From assembly GCA_018823125.1 (NCBI GenBank), contig JAHJIW010000012.1, positions 1 through 64,000 on the forward strand: 64,000 nucleotides of DNA. Direction: 5' to 3'. Of this stretch, positions 16,469 through 24,700 are shown in pieces. A program made the translations under genes and the position numbers. The number at the start of each line of letters is the position of its first letter. Positions within the stretch are counted from its first letter, which is position 1. The notes beneath the pieces are model-generated. The model worked only from the letters and a program-made list of their open reading frames with translations, had not been told where the DNA came from and made no database searches. This stretch comes from Candidatus Margulisiibacteriota bacterium. GTDB taxonomy: Bacteria > Margulisbacteria > WOR-1 > JAHJIW01.

Positions 16469-18954
16469 TACTTCACCACAATATTAACTAACTTACCTTT
16501 GATGTAAATTACTTTAACTACATTTTTGCCCGAGGTGTAAGTTTTCACTTTTTCACAAGCTTGTGCGGTCTCTTTAATTTTGTCTTCTGCGGCATTGACG
16601 GCCATGGTGATTTTATCTCTTACGCGGCCGTTAACTTGAACAATAATTTGGATATTTTCTTCTTTTAGTACCGAATCATCATATTTAGGCCAACTCTGCT
16701 TATGAATGCTTTGGGTCTCTAGTCTTTGGTCTCCGGTCTCTGGTCTTTGTATTTGTGCCCACAGTTCTTCGGTCATAAACGGTGCGAAAGGAGAAAGTAG
16801 GAGTAATAGCGCCTTGATGGCCGCGTTCCATTCTTTAAGTTTGCTCTTTTCTGCCCGCATGGGGTAAAGCGCATTCACAAATTCCATCAGTTTTGCAATC
16901 GCGGTATTAAATGAAAATCTTTCGATGTCTTCGGTAATCGATTTAATAGTTTTATGTGTGATTTGTTTAAGCTTTTGATCAGAGGGCGGGGCGGCGGCGG
17001 CCGGGCTCTGGTCTTTGGTCTCTGGTCCCTGGTCTGTAACTAATCTCCATACTCGATTCAAAAACCGATACGATCCCTCAACGCCTTTATCAGACCATTC
17101 CAACTCTTTCTCAGGGGGAGAAGCAAAAAGAATGAACAGCCGAGCCGTATCGGCGCCGTGTTTTTCAATAATGTGATCCGGATCGACCACGTTGCCTTTA
17201 CTTTTACTCATTTTGGCGCCGTCTTTGATGACCATGCCCTGCGTTAAAAGATTTTTGAAGGGTTCGGATTCTTTAGTGAGCTTTAAATCATGTAAAACCT
17301 TAGTAAAAAAGCGCGAATATAATAAATGGAGAATGGCGTGTTCAATTCCCCCGATATATTGATCGACCGGCATCCAGAAATCTACTTTAGATTTATCAAA
17401 TGCGGTTTTATCATTTTTAGCGTCGCAGTATCTTAGGTAATACCAGGAAGAACAAATAAAAGTATCCATGGTATCAACTTCGCGGCGAGCCTTAGCCCCG
17501 CACTTTGGACACTTAGTTTCTGTAAACTTTTTATTTTTAGCTAAAGGAGATGCGCCTTTACCGGTAAATTCAACGTCTTCCGGAAGTTTAACCGGTAAAT
17601 CTTTATCAGGAACTGGTTGCAGTCCACATTTTTCGCAATAAATAATCGGGATCGGTACTCCCCAGTAACGTTGTCTGGAAATTAACCAATCGCGCAGTTT
17701 AAAATTGGTTTTCCAGGTGCCGACTTTCTTTTCTGCCAGCCAGTCGCCAATGTTTTTGATCCCTTCGGTAGAAGTTTGACCATCAAACTGGCCCGAGTTC
17801 AACATTTCACCTTCATCGACAAAGGCTTTATCGATTGTATCCTCAAAAATTTCTGCATCTTTCGGTTTAATGACGATCTGTAGCGGTAAATCATTTCTTT
17901 TAGCAAACTCAAAATCGCGCTGGTCATGGGCCGGTACCGCCATAACCGCTCCGGTCCCGTATTCCATCAATACATAATCTGAAATCCAAATCGGAACTTC
18001 TTCGTTATTCGCTGGATTGACGGCAAAGGCTCCGGTAAATACGCCAACTTTTCCGGCGCTTTCTTCTCTTTCGTGGAGGGTTTCGTGTTTTACTTTTTCT
18101 TTAAAGGCTTGAACTGCTTTTTCGTGCGGAGTGCCTTTGGTTAATTCATCAACCATCGGATGTTCCGGAGCTAAAACCATGTAAGTAACACCAAAAAGCG
18201 TATCCGGCCGCGTGGTATAGATCAATAGTTCTTGATTCTTATCTTTCAATTTAAATTTTATCTCTACGCCGCGTGATTTACCGATCCAGTTTTTCTGCAT
18301 AGTGCGCACATTTTCCGGCCAACCGGTAAGTTTTTCGAGATCCTGAAGGAGCCTTTCCGAATAATCGGTGATTTTGAGAAACCATTGTTCCAAATCTTTT
18401 TCTTCCACTGCGGAAGAACATCTCCAGCAAGCTCCGTTTTCAACCTGTTCGTTGGCCAATACCGTTTCACAACTGGGGCACCAGTTAACTTTAGCCTTTT
18501 TGCGGTAGGCCAATCCTTTTTCAAAGAATTTTAAGAACAGCCATTGGGTCCATTTGTAGTAATCGGGTTTACAGGTGGTTACTTCACGGTCCCAATTGTA
18601 AGAAAAACCCAATCTTTTCAATTGTACGGTCATGTTGGCAATACATTGATCGGTCCATTGGGAGGGGTGGGTATTGTGTTTTATTGCAGCGTTTTCGGCG
18701 GGTAGTCCAAAGGCATCCCAGCCGATGGGGTGGAGGACATTTAATCCCTGCATGGTTTTATAACGGGCAATGACGTCGCCGATTGAGTAGTTTCGGACAT
18801 GTCCCATGTGGATTTTCCCGGAAGGATAGGGGAACATAACTAGATCATAGTATTTTTGTTTGGAGGAATCTTCTTTAGAATTGTAAATTCCGTCCTTTTC
18901 CCAGGTTTTACACCATTTTTCTTCGATTTGCGTGAAGTTATATATCGCGGCCAT
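16468..18954 (-). CDS. leuS: Leucyl-tRNA synthetase
   Basis: Charges tRNA-Leu. The 828 residues hold the class Ia Rossmann fold with HIGH-like HMGH (49-52), a zinc-ribbon insertion (CPSCETVLANEQVENGACWRC region), the editing domain CP1 (about 225-415, with YTTRPDTLFGVTYMVLAPEH), a second Cys-rich insertion, KMSKS (near 578) and the anticodon-binding and C-terminal domains. Two odd insertions at about residues 639-651 and 736-747 (GPETKDQ and RPETGDQRLET) are encoded by heptanucleotide arrays at 17003-17037 and 16714-16748. The gene precedes pgeF and overlaps it. Confidence 0.95.
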   Translation of the reverse strand: MAAIYNFTQIEEKWCKTWEKDGIYNSKEDSSKQKYYDLVMFPYPSGKIHMGHVRNYSIGDVIARYKTMQGLNVLHPIGWDAFGLPAENAAIKHNTHPSQWTDQCIANMTVQLKRLGFSYNWDREVTTCKPDYYKWTQWLFLKFFEKGLAYRKKAKVNWCPSCETVLANEQVENGACWRCSSAVEEKDLEQWFLKITDYSERLLQDLEKLTGWPENVRTMQKNWIGKSRGVEIKFKLKDKNQELLIYTTRPDTLFGVTYMVLAPEHPMVDELTKGTPHEKAVQAFKEKVKHETLHEREESAGKVGVFTGAFAVNPANNEEVPIWISDYVLMEYGTGAVMAVPAHDQRDFEFAKRNDLPLQIVIKPKDAEIFEDTIDKAFVDEGEMLNSGQFDGQTSTEGIKNIGDWLAEKKVGTWKTNFKLRDWLISRQRYWGVPIPIIYCEKCGLQPVPDKDLPVKLPEDVEFTGKGASPLAKNKKFTETKCPKCGAKARREVDTMDTFICSSWYYLRYCDAKNDKTAFDKSKVDFWMPVDQYIGGIEHAILHLLYSRFFTKVLHDLKLTKESEPFKNLLTQGMVIKDGAKMSKSKGNVVDPDHIIEKHGADTARLFILFASPPEKELEWSDKGVEGSYRFLNRVWRLVTDQGPETKDQSPAAAAPPSDQKLKQITHKTIKSITEDIERFSFNTAIAKLMEFVNALYPMRAEKSKLKEWNAAIKALLLLLSPFAPFMTEELWAQIQRPETGDQRLETQSIHKQSWPKYDDSVLKEENIQIIVQVNGRVRDKITMAVNAAEDKIKETAQACEKVKTYTSGKNVVKVIYIKGKLVNIVVK
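16714..16748. repeat. Heptanucleotide array 1 inside leuS
   Basis: Five consecutive seven-base units: GGTCTCT, AGTCTTT, GGTCTCC, GGTCTCT, GGTCTTT. They translate in leuS (minus strand) as a Thr/Glu/Asp/Gln-rich loop. The unit matches that of the second array 255 bases away. Confidence 0.9.
17003..17037. repeat. Heptanucleotide array 2 inside leuS
   Basis: Five consecutive units: GGGCTCT, GGTCTTT, GGTCTCT, GGTCCCT, GGTCTGT, flanked by a (GCG)n stretch that encodes four Ala. As in array 1, five units (35 bases) are present and the reading frame of leuS stays open. Confidence 0.9.
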
Positions 18955-19048
18955 AGTGAAGAAAATCTTAGCAGATACGGTTGGCCTTTACAAGTAGGCT
19001 CAAAGTCAGCAAAATCAAGGCTTTCCTAATAATAATGTATGCAAAAAA

Positions 19049-19078
19049 GTGAAATTTTTAGCCATATTTTCAGATATA
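19049..19078 (+). promoter_or_regulatory. Sigma-28-like promoter, site B
   Basis: GTGAAATTTT (19049-19058), 14 bases, GATATA (19073-19078), again preceded by a run of A. It reads GAAATTTT-N11-TCAGATAT. The ATG at 19093 follows after 14 bases with a GGTGAT in between. The promoter would drive both giant genes. Confidence 0.72.
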
Positions 19079-19092
19079 TTACTGGTGATTAC

Positions 19093-21876
19093 ATGAAAAT
19101 TAGTATTGGTCGAGAATATCGAACTTTAACCGCGCAACCAACCTTGCGTTGGTATCCGCTGGTGCAGCGGATTCGCGCTGCAATGCCTCAATTTGCCCGA
19201 TTTGCTCCGGAAAGAGTGGAACGGCAACTGGAATGGACATTAATTTTTGAATCTAGAAGAACCCGAAGGGTAAATACGTACGGAAAAATAAAATTAATGC
19301 CGCTTAATCCGCGGGTCGACTTTAAAAATATGAACGGCGTACGGTCAGTGAGGCAGTTACTTAATCCATTTGATCAATTTCTGGCGAATTATGACATGTA
19401 TATACCGGATATCGTTACTCGATCGGTTATGTCGGTTGCCCGGCAGCTTGGAATAGGAACCGCGCTGTCCCGTAATGAAGTTATCTCAAATTTGATTAAT
19501 GCCGGGATATTCGGAGCACCGACTGAAAATGATAAAGAGCAAGCTGAAACTGTATTTGGTCAGGATCCCTTGTTAACGCGGGCGGTTTCAGTTGTAAGCA
19601 AAGAGCTGGGAGTGAAACCATTGGGCGGATGGCTGACCGGTTGGTACGAAGGACAAGGATATCCATGTCCAACCCGGGATCACATGGTTTCTTTTATTGA
19701 CCGTAAGCTGGGAGCAGGAGGGTTTGAAGTATGGGCCGTGCCCCGCGCAGAGGGAAGAACTGTAATTGACCGTGAATGGCACAAAATGTCGGATATTGAT
19801 ACTGCTTTCGAGAGAATTTTAACTTCAATTATTGCTTCGGTACTGGCTAATAAATCCGAAATGATGTTAATTAACGAACTTACGCGTTGGTATCAGGATT
19901 ATTTGACTTTGCTGGCAGAAACGGTAGGTCAAAAGGGACAAGCATTTAGCGCGGATGCTTTGAGCCAGCTAAACGGGGGAGTTTTATCTTTATACGAAAG
20001 GTTGAGAGTTTTAGAAAAAGCGGTCACCCAGGAAAGAAAACTAAAACGCAAAGATATTGCTTTGCCGGAATCATTTAGGCTATTAGATCGGGATGTAGTT
20101 GAAGAAATTTTAAATGATTTATTGAAAAATGCTTGCGGCTGTAAAAGTTTAAGTTATATGGCATTACCGGAAATATTAATTGTTAATAAAAGAAATTGTC
20201 CCAAAGGAATCGTTAATATTAATGGCGTAAATTATGATTTATCTCGATACGGAGATTGTCTGGTATTGCCGTTTTATGATTTTGCCAGAGTATATAACTT
20301 CCACTCTGGAGAAAGACGCGGAGATTTTACTTATGCCGGTGCGACTGCTAGTAGAGTGGTTACCCCAACCTTGCAAGAGGAAGCGCTGGATCACGTTTTT
20401 GTTGCGTCAGATAAACGCTATGCCATTAGCGTCGGAGTCAGTACCCGCGTATATTTTTATCGAAGTCGCGAATATGCCGGAAGTCAGAAAATTATGTTGG
20501 CGGATAAGATTGTTAGATTTCATGGACTATTTAACGTTTATGATCAGGGAGGTAACTTTATTGGAGCGGTTCCGGTTGACGCGCTAAATAGCGGATCGTC
20601 TCGGGGCGAACACGTCCCCGATATTTCAACCTTATTGCACGGAGCGGCACTAAGGGTGGCCAGTACCTTTTTTACCCATCGACGCATAAGATACAATTTG
20701 GTGTTTGGCGAAGGCCGATCAGATTTTGTATTTGAAGATTTTGCGGTGGATCCGGTTGATATCTGGAATTTAGGCTACGTGTACGCCAGGAAGAAAAACG
20801 CAAGAAAACGAGAATTATTAGGTGCGGTTCGTTTAAGGGATAAGCTGCCAGCAAAGGGAGCACCGCCAAAGGCAATTTTACTTAATGTACCACTTACGGA
20901 AATTGAGGCAGAGGTTCCATTGCTGGGGGCCAGAGCGCTGCGCGTTTATGAAAAGCCGGGCAATAGCACCCGATATATTCAATTAAGAAGTATGCGCATA
21001 CACCTTGGTCCCTGGGCACAACCGGGAACCTGGGCATATTTATCTCCGGATCGGCGTCAGGTACATATTATTCATCCGCGCGGCAAAGCCAGCGTGATTC
21101 CGGTTGAGCCGGATCAAGCTACGGTCCCGATTTATGCAACCCGCAGATACTCGAGCGGATTAATTCCGCGTAGTTTTATTAAGGAACCGGATACCGGAGG
21201 AGTTATTTCTCTGGAAGGTACGCGTTACGGAACCGGAAACGTTGGGCCGGTTGAATTTGTATTGATGCCGGAAGAAGGCGGATTGCCTTTTGGCAGAACC
21301 GTTGCCGGAAGATTTATTTTAGAGGGTAGCCCTTTTAGGTTTTACGGAGATGGTAACGGTGAAGTAGCGGCGTCTAGAGCGGGAAGAAAAACTAAAAGAA
21401 GAGGCGTATTCGTTGGTGATTTACTTCAGCCTTTTCAGCAATTGAAACCATCCGGTCGGCTTTTAATTGGTGGCGTGCATTACCGGGTTCCAGGTGCTTT
21501 GCAATATTTTAGAGCCTTACATGATTATGCATTATTTACCGATCGTGCCGGAAGCATTATTCAATGTGTTGATTATCGTTTGTTAGCCGAACATGGTTTG
21601 GCAAACGCTTTAGAAATTAACGCCGGAATCGAAAAATTAGAAGATATTCAAAGTTTTTCGATATACCAGATTAATCATTTGTACGAATTATTGCATCGTG
21701 CTGGCGTCAGGTTGGTGGATGTTAAGGAAGGCAACCAATTATCTTTTAGTCAGTGCTTAGCGCTTTTATCTTTTATGCGTTCTTATGAACCGCGGGAAAG
21801 ATCCCGTGCGATTGAAACGCAGCTGCGCTTTGCCGGCCGCTCATTTATTTTAAATTTAGGGTGGGGAGGAAATTAA
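19093..21876 (+). CDS. Giant unknown protein, first of a tandem paralogous pair
   Basis: No known family recognised. The 927-residue protein is soluble by sequence: no signal peptide, no membrane helix. Residues 1-340 are mostly helical; from about 360 it is beta-rich, with the segment NGVNYDLSRYGDCLVLPFYDFARVY in two pieces, a FNVYDQGGNFIGAVP repeat and, near 780, GVFVGDLLQPFQQLKPSGR. It ends with a helical stretch INHLYELLHRAGVR. These motifs recur in the same order in the next gene, so the two are paralogues. An ATG at 19039 is in frame but lies upstream of the -35 region of site B; ATG 19093 is preferred. Confidence 0.75.
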   Translation: MKISIGREYRTLTAQPTLRWYPLVQRIRAAMPQFARFAPERVERQLEWTLIFESRRTRRVNTYGKIKLMPLNPRVDFKNMNGVRSVRQLLNPFDQFLANYDMYIPDIVTRSVMSVARQLGIGTALSRNEVISNLINAGIFGAPTENDKEQAETVFGQDPLLTRAVSVVSKELGVKPLGGWLTGWYEGQGYPCPTRDHMVSFIDRKLGAGGFEVWAVPRAEGRTVIDREWHKMSDIDTAFERILTSIIASVLANKSEMMLINELTRWYQDYLTLLAETVGQKGQAFSADALSQLNGGVLSLYERLRVLEKAVTQERKLKRKDIALPESFRLLDRDVVEEILNDLLKNACGCKSLSYMALPEILIVNKRNCPKGIVNINGVNYDLSRYGDCLVLPFYDFARVYNFHSGERRGDFTYAGATASRVVTPTLQEEALDHVFVASDKRYAISVGVSTRVYFYRSREYAGSQKIMLADKIVRFHGLFNVYDQGGNFIGAVPVDALNSGSSRGEHVPDISTLLHGAALRVASTFFTHRRIRYNLVFGEGRSDFVFEDFAVDPVDIWNLGYVYARKKNARKRELLGAVRLRDKLPAKGAPPKAILLNVPLTEIEAEVPLLGARALRVYEKPGNSTRYIQLRSMRIHLGPWAQPGTWAYLSPDRRQVHIIHPRGKASVIPVEPDQATVPIYATRRYSSGLIPRSFIKEPDTGGVISLEGTRYGTGNVGPVEFVLMPEEGGLPFGRTVAGRFILEGSPFRFYGDGNGEVAASRAGRKTKRRGVFVGDLLQPFQQLKPSGRLLIGGVHYRVPGALQYFRALHDYALFTDRAGSIIQCVDYRLLAEHGLANALEINAGIEKLEDIQSFSIYQINHLYELLHRAGVRLVDVKEGNQLSFSQCLALLSFMRSYEPRERSRAIETQLRFAGRSFILNLGWGGN

Positions 21877-21879
21877 TCT

Positions 21880-24696
21880 ATGCCTTTAACCTTACACCCA
21901 ACTTCAAATATTGCTCGTCGCTTAAGGCAAACCCCGGTGGAGCGCTGGGGTTTTGTAGCCCATGCCATGGCCAGCCGGATTCCCACCCTTAAGGGAAGAG
22001 AAAGAGCCTTAATGAGTATGATCGTGGACCGGGTCAATGATGCCAAACTAGCGCGTCAATTAGATGGACCAGATAGAAGATTTCTTTTGCACGAAAGTAC
22101 GGGAGTCAGAGAGATGTTAGAGCGGGGAGAAGTAAAGGTTGAAAGAATTGTGGCTCCGAATGGAATTGTGCTGCAACGCGCGGAAAGGATTATTCCTCAC
22201 GTATTAATCTCGAGTGCCATGAAAGTTGTGGAAAGCGAAGGGCAGCCGATCAATGCCGGCCAAATTGTTGAAGGCTTAAAAGCATCAGACATTTTACAGG
22301 AAACTACGAATGGGGTGAATAACGGCACCCGGAGAATACTAACCCATGGCCAGCAAAAAGAAGAAGATCCATTTGTTGGGCATGCACAAAGACTGATGCA
22401 AAGATGGGAAAACTATGAGGTTGAAAGACATCCCGCATTACAAGAAATGAAAGTAAGTAGGTTATTGGATCTGGTAGGGGTGGTGGAAGGTCGAATTGCC
22501 CGCGGTGTCGAAAGAGGGCGATGGGAAATTTTATTCCCAAATATTTTACGTGAATTGCAGGTTGATCAAAGAAAAGAATTGCAGAAACTTACTAAGGTAC
22601 ATCGATTTTTGATGCAGTATTTTAATGCGGTTATATTGCAGGTGATTTCCGGTAAAGCGGAAATCGAAGTAGTTAACGAGACTATCCGCTGCTTTAGGGA
22701 TTATATCGATTTAATGGTAGCGGCCCGGCAGCAAAAAACCCTGGATCGCGAGTTTTGGGGGGAGTTTGAAGCACGCTTGTTACACTTGTATAGAAGATTA
22801 TCGTTGCTGTTCATTGCGGCAAAGCGTGGCCAAAGACTGGGCAGATCACATATCGTTTTTCCTTTTGCTTATCCGTCGCTGCCTGATATTCGTACTCGTA
22901 TATTAGATGATACGTTTGCTCTGGATCGGTTTGGAAGTGAAACTTTTGGCCGCTATATTGTTTTTCCGGAAAAAGTGTTTACGGTAGATAGAGGGGGGCT
23001 GGTTTATGACGGCGAAGCTGGAAAAATCAGACGGGATGGTCTGATTAAAATTAGGGGGGTAAATTACGATGTATCAGCTTTGCCAGACTGTATCATTATT
23101 CCCTGGAAAAGATTTGCCCGCGTTTATGATATTAATACCGGAGAAAGAATTGCAGAAATAAAATATCTGGGGACGGGGCCGAAAGTTCCGCCAGCTACGC
23201 CGGTCAAAGTTTATTCTAATGATGATTTTACTCCGCTTCCATTTAATGTTGAGGGCAGCCAAAAAATTACGGTTAGCATAGATAAAAGAATTAGTTTTTT
23301 ACGCAAAGAACATTCTGATCGTAATACGTTTCCTTCGCCGGCGGCTTATATAGTCTTATCTTTCGGGATTTGTAATGTTTATGATCGCGAGGGTAAATTT
23401 TTAGGAGCGGTGCCGGAAAGAGATATCGTGGTCCAACCCGGAGCAAATACCACCAATATTTCAGAGCTTTTGTGTGGAATGAACTGGAGGCAATTGAATG
23501 GGGTGGGTTTGGTTTTTCTGGACAAGGTGCAATACCGCTTAGTTAGGCAAAGAGATGTAAAGATGAAGAAAGGCAAATTGCGTTATGCGGATGATTTAGT
23601 CTGGAAAGATTTATTAGTAACACCAATTTATCCTTTTGGAGAAGTTTTGGTTTGCTCTGGAGAAAAGCGTACTTTAATTGGATCATTTCAAATGAGAGAT
23701 GCTTCTGCCGCAACCAGTGAAGCTGGCGTATTATACGTAAAATTTGATGACATGGCGGATGAAATTCCGGCTTTACGTTCCCGGGCAGTACCTGAAGTTA
23801 CAATTGGCGGAAGAAACAATTTGAATCTTTTCGGACAAACATTGTGTTTTGGCCCGTATCCTCCGGAAGGGATTACTGCTCAAGTTTTGGCGGGTGGTGA
23901 AATAAATCTTTCAACTGGCAGGACATGGTTGGGAAGAGCTACGGTAAATCCAGCTAAAAATCGTTTTGCTTATTGGGATTTAGTCCGACAGGTTCCCGGA
24001 GTAATTAGAGGAGAAATGGAGCTTTATCCACAAGCTAACGACGGGCTAGTCGGGATTTTTGCTGCCGAATACCGTACCCTGCAGAATCAACCGATTAGAG
24101 TTAAGTTAAATCCGGGAAGAGGACGCATTCCTTACGGGTACCTTGAAGAGAGAAGGTTTTTATTAGATCGGGATCCTTTTGAACCCGGCAAACGGCGTAA
24201 ATCGATATACGTTGCAGACTTACTAGCTCCTTTTGATGAAGTACAACCGGTTGATCGTTATCAATATTATCCACCAGGATTTACCGATCCAGTTACTTTA
24301 ACGGTCCCTCAAATATATGTTAACCAAGGATGGCAATTGGCGGTGGGAACCAGAGATCATTTTCTTTTTGTTGAGCGACGTACCAAAACAGTGTTGGGGC
24401 TAGCCGAGCGTGCGCTGGCGCAAAAAACGCTAAAAAGAAAAATCTTTCCAATATCTGATTACGATGGAGTTTTACCGCAGATTATGGATTTGAATGCGAT
24501 TAATGATATTCTGAGGCTCATGCATCAGGTTGGCGTAAGACCGGGCAGTACTGCCAGAGAAAAACTTCCCACTTTAAATCAACTTTCTAGATTGATGCTT
24601 TTTTCACTTGAATATGGAAATGAGGAATTAACTTACCAGCTAGCTACCAGAGGCACTCCATTTATTCATACTTTAGAGATGGGATTTCCTTTTTAG
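21880..24696 (+). CDS. Giant unknown protein, second of the tandem pair
   Basis: The 938-residue product follows its paralogue after three bases, with GGAGG before ATG. Matching elements, in order: helical N-terminal third, RGVNYDVSALPDCIIIPW and FARVYDINTGER (about 390-420), NVYDREGKFLGAVP (about 500), SIYVADLLAPFDEVQPVDR (about 770), RDHFLFVERRTKTVLGLAERAL, and INDILRLMHQVGVR near the end. Overall identity is low but the collinearity is clear, so duplication is old. The repeated NVYDxxGxFxGAVP block may be a beta-propeller or similar blade-like unit (inference). No enzymatic motif seen. Confidence 0.75.
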   Translation: MPLTLHPTSNIARRLRQTPVERWGFVAHAMASRIPTLKGRERALMSMIVDRVNDAKLARQLDGPDRRFLLHESTGVREMLERGEVKVERIVAPNGIVLQRAERIIPHVLISSAMKVVESEGQPINAGQIVEGLKASDILQETTNGVNNGTRRILTHGQQKEEDPFVGHAQRLMQRWENYEVERHPALQEMKVSRLLDLVGVVEGRIARGVERGRWEILFPNILRELQVDQRKELQKLTKVHRFLMQYFNAVILQVISGKAEIEVVNETIRCFRDYIDLMVAARQQKTLDREFWGEFEARLLHLYRRLSLLFIAAKRGQRLGRSHIVFPFAYPSLPDIRTRILDDTFALDRFGSETFGRYIVFPEKVFTVDRGGLVYDGEAGKIRRDGLIKIRGVNYDVSALPDCIIIPWKRFARVYDINTGERIAEIKYLGTGPKVPPATPVKVYSNDDFTPLPFNVEGSQKITVSIDKRISFLRKEHSDRNTFPSPAAYIVLSFGICNVYDREGKFLGAVPERDIVVQPGANTTNISELLCGMNWRQLNGVGLVFLDKVQYRLVRQRDVKMKKGKLRYADDLVWKDLLVTPIYPFGEVLVCSGEKRTLIGSFQMRDASAATSEAGVLYVKFDDMADEIPALRSRAVPEVTIGGRNNLNLFGQTLCFGPYPPEGITAQVLAGGEINLSTGRTWLGRATVNPAKNRFAYWDLVRQVPGVIRGEMELYPQANDGLVGIFAAEYRTLQNQPIRVKLNPGRGRIPYGYLEERRFLLDRDPFEPGKRRKSIYVADLLAPFDEVQPVDRYQYYPPGFTDPVTLTVPQIYVNQGWQLAVGTRDHFLFVERRTKTVLGLAERALAQKTLKRKIFPISDYDGVLPQIMDLNAINDILRLMHQVGVRPGSTAREKLPTLNQLSRLMLFSLEYGNEELTYQLATRGTPFIHTLEMGFPF

Positions 24697-24700
24697 CCGA

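Noticed and set aside
16714-17037. CRISPR-like array in leuS
   Set aside because: Units are seven bases with no spacers and the frame stays coding.
19039-19092. Longer start for the first giant protein
   Set aside because: The ATG at 19039 lies upstream of the promoter -35 of site B, so it could not be on the transcript from that promoter.
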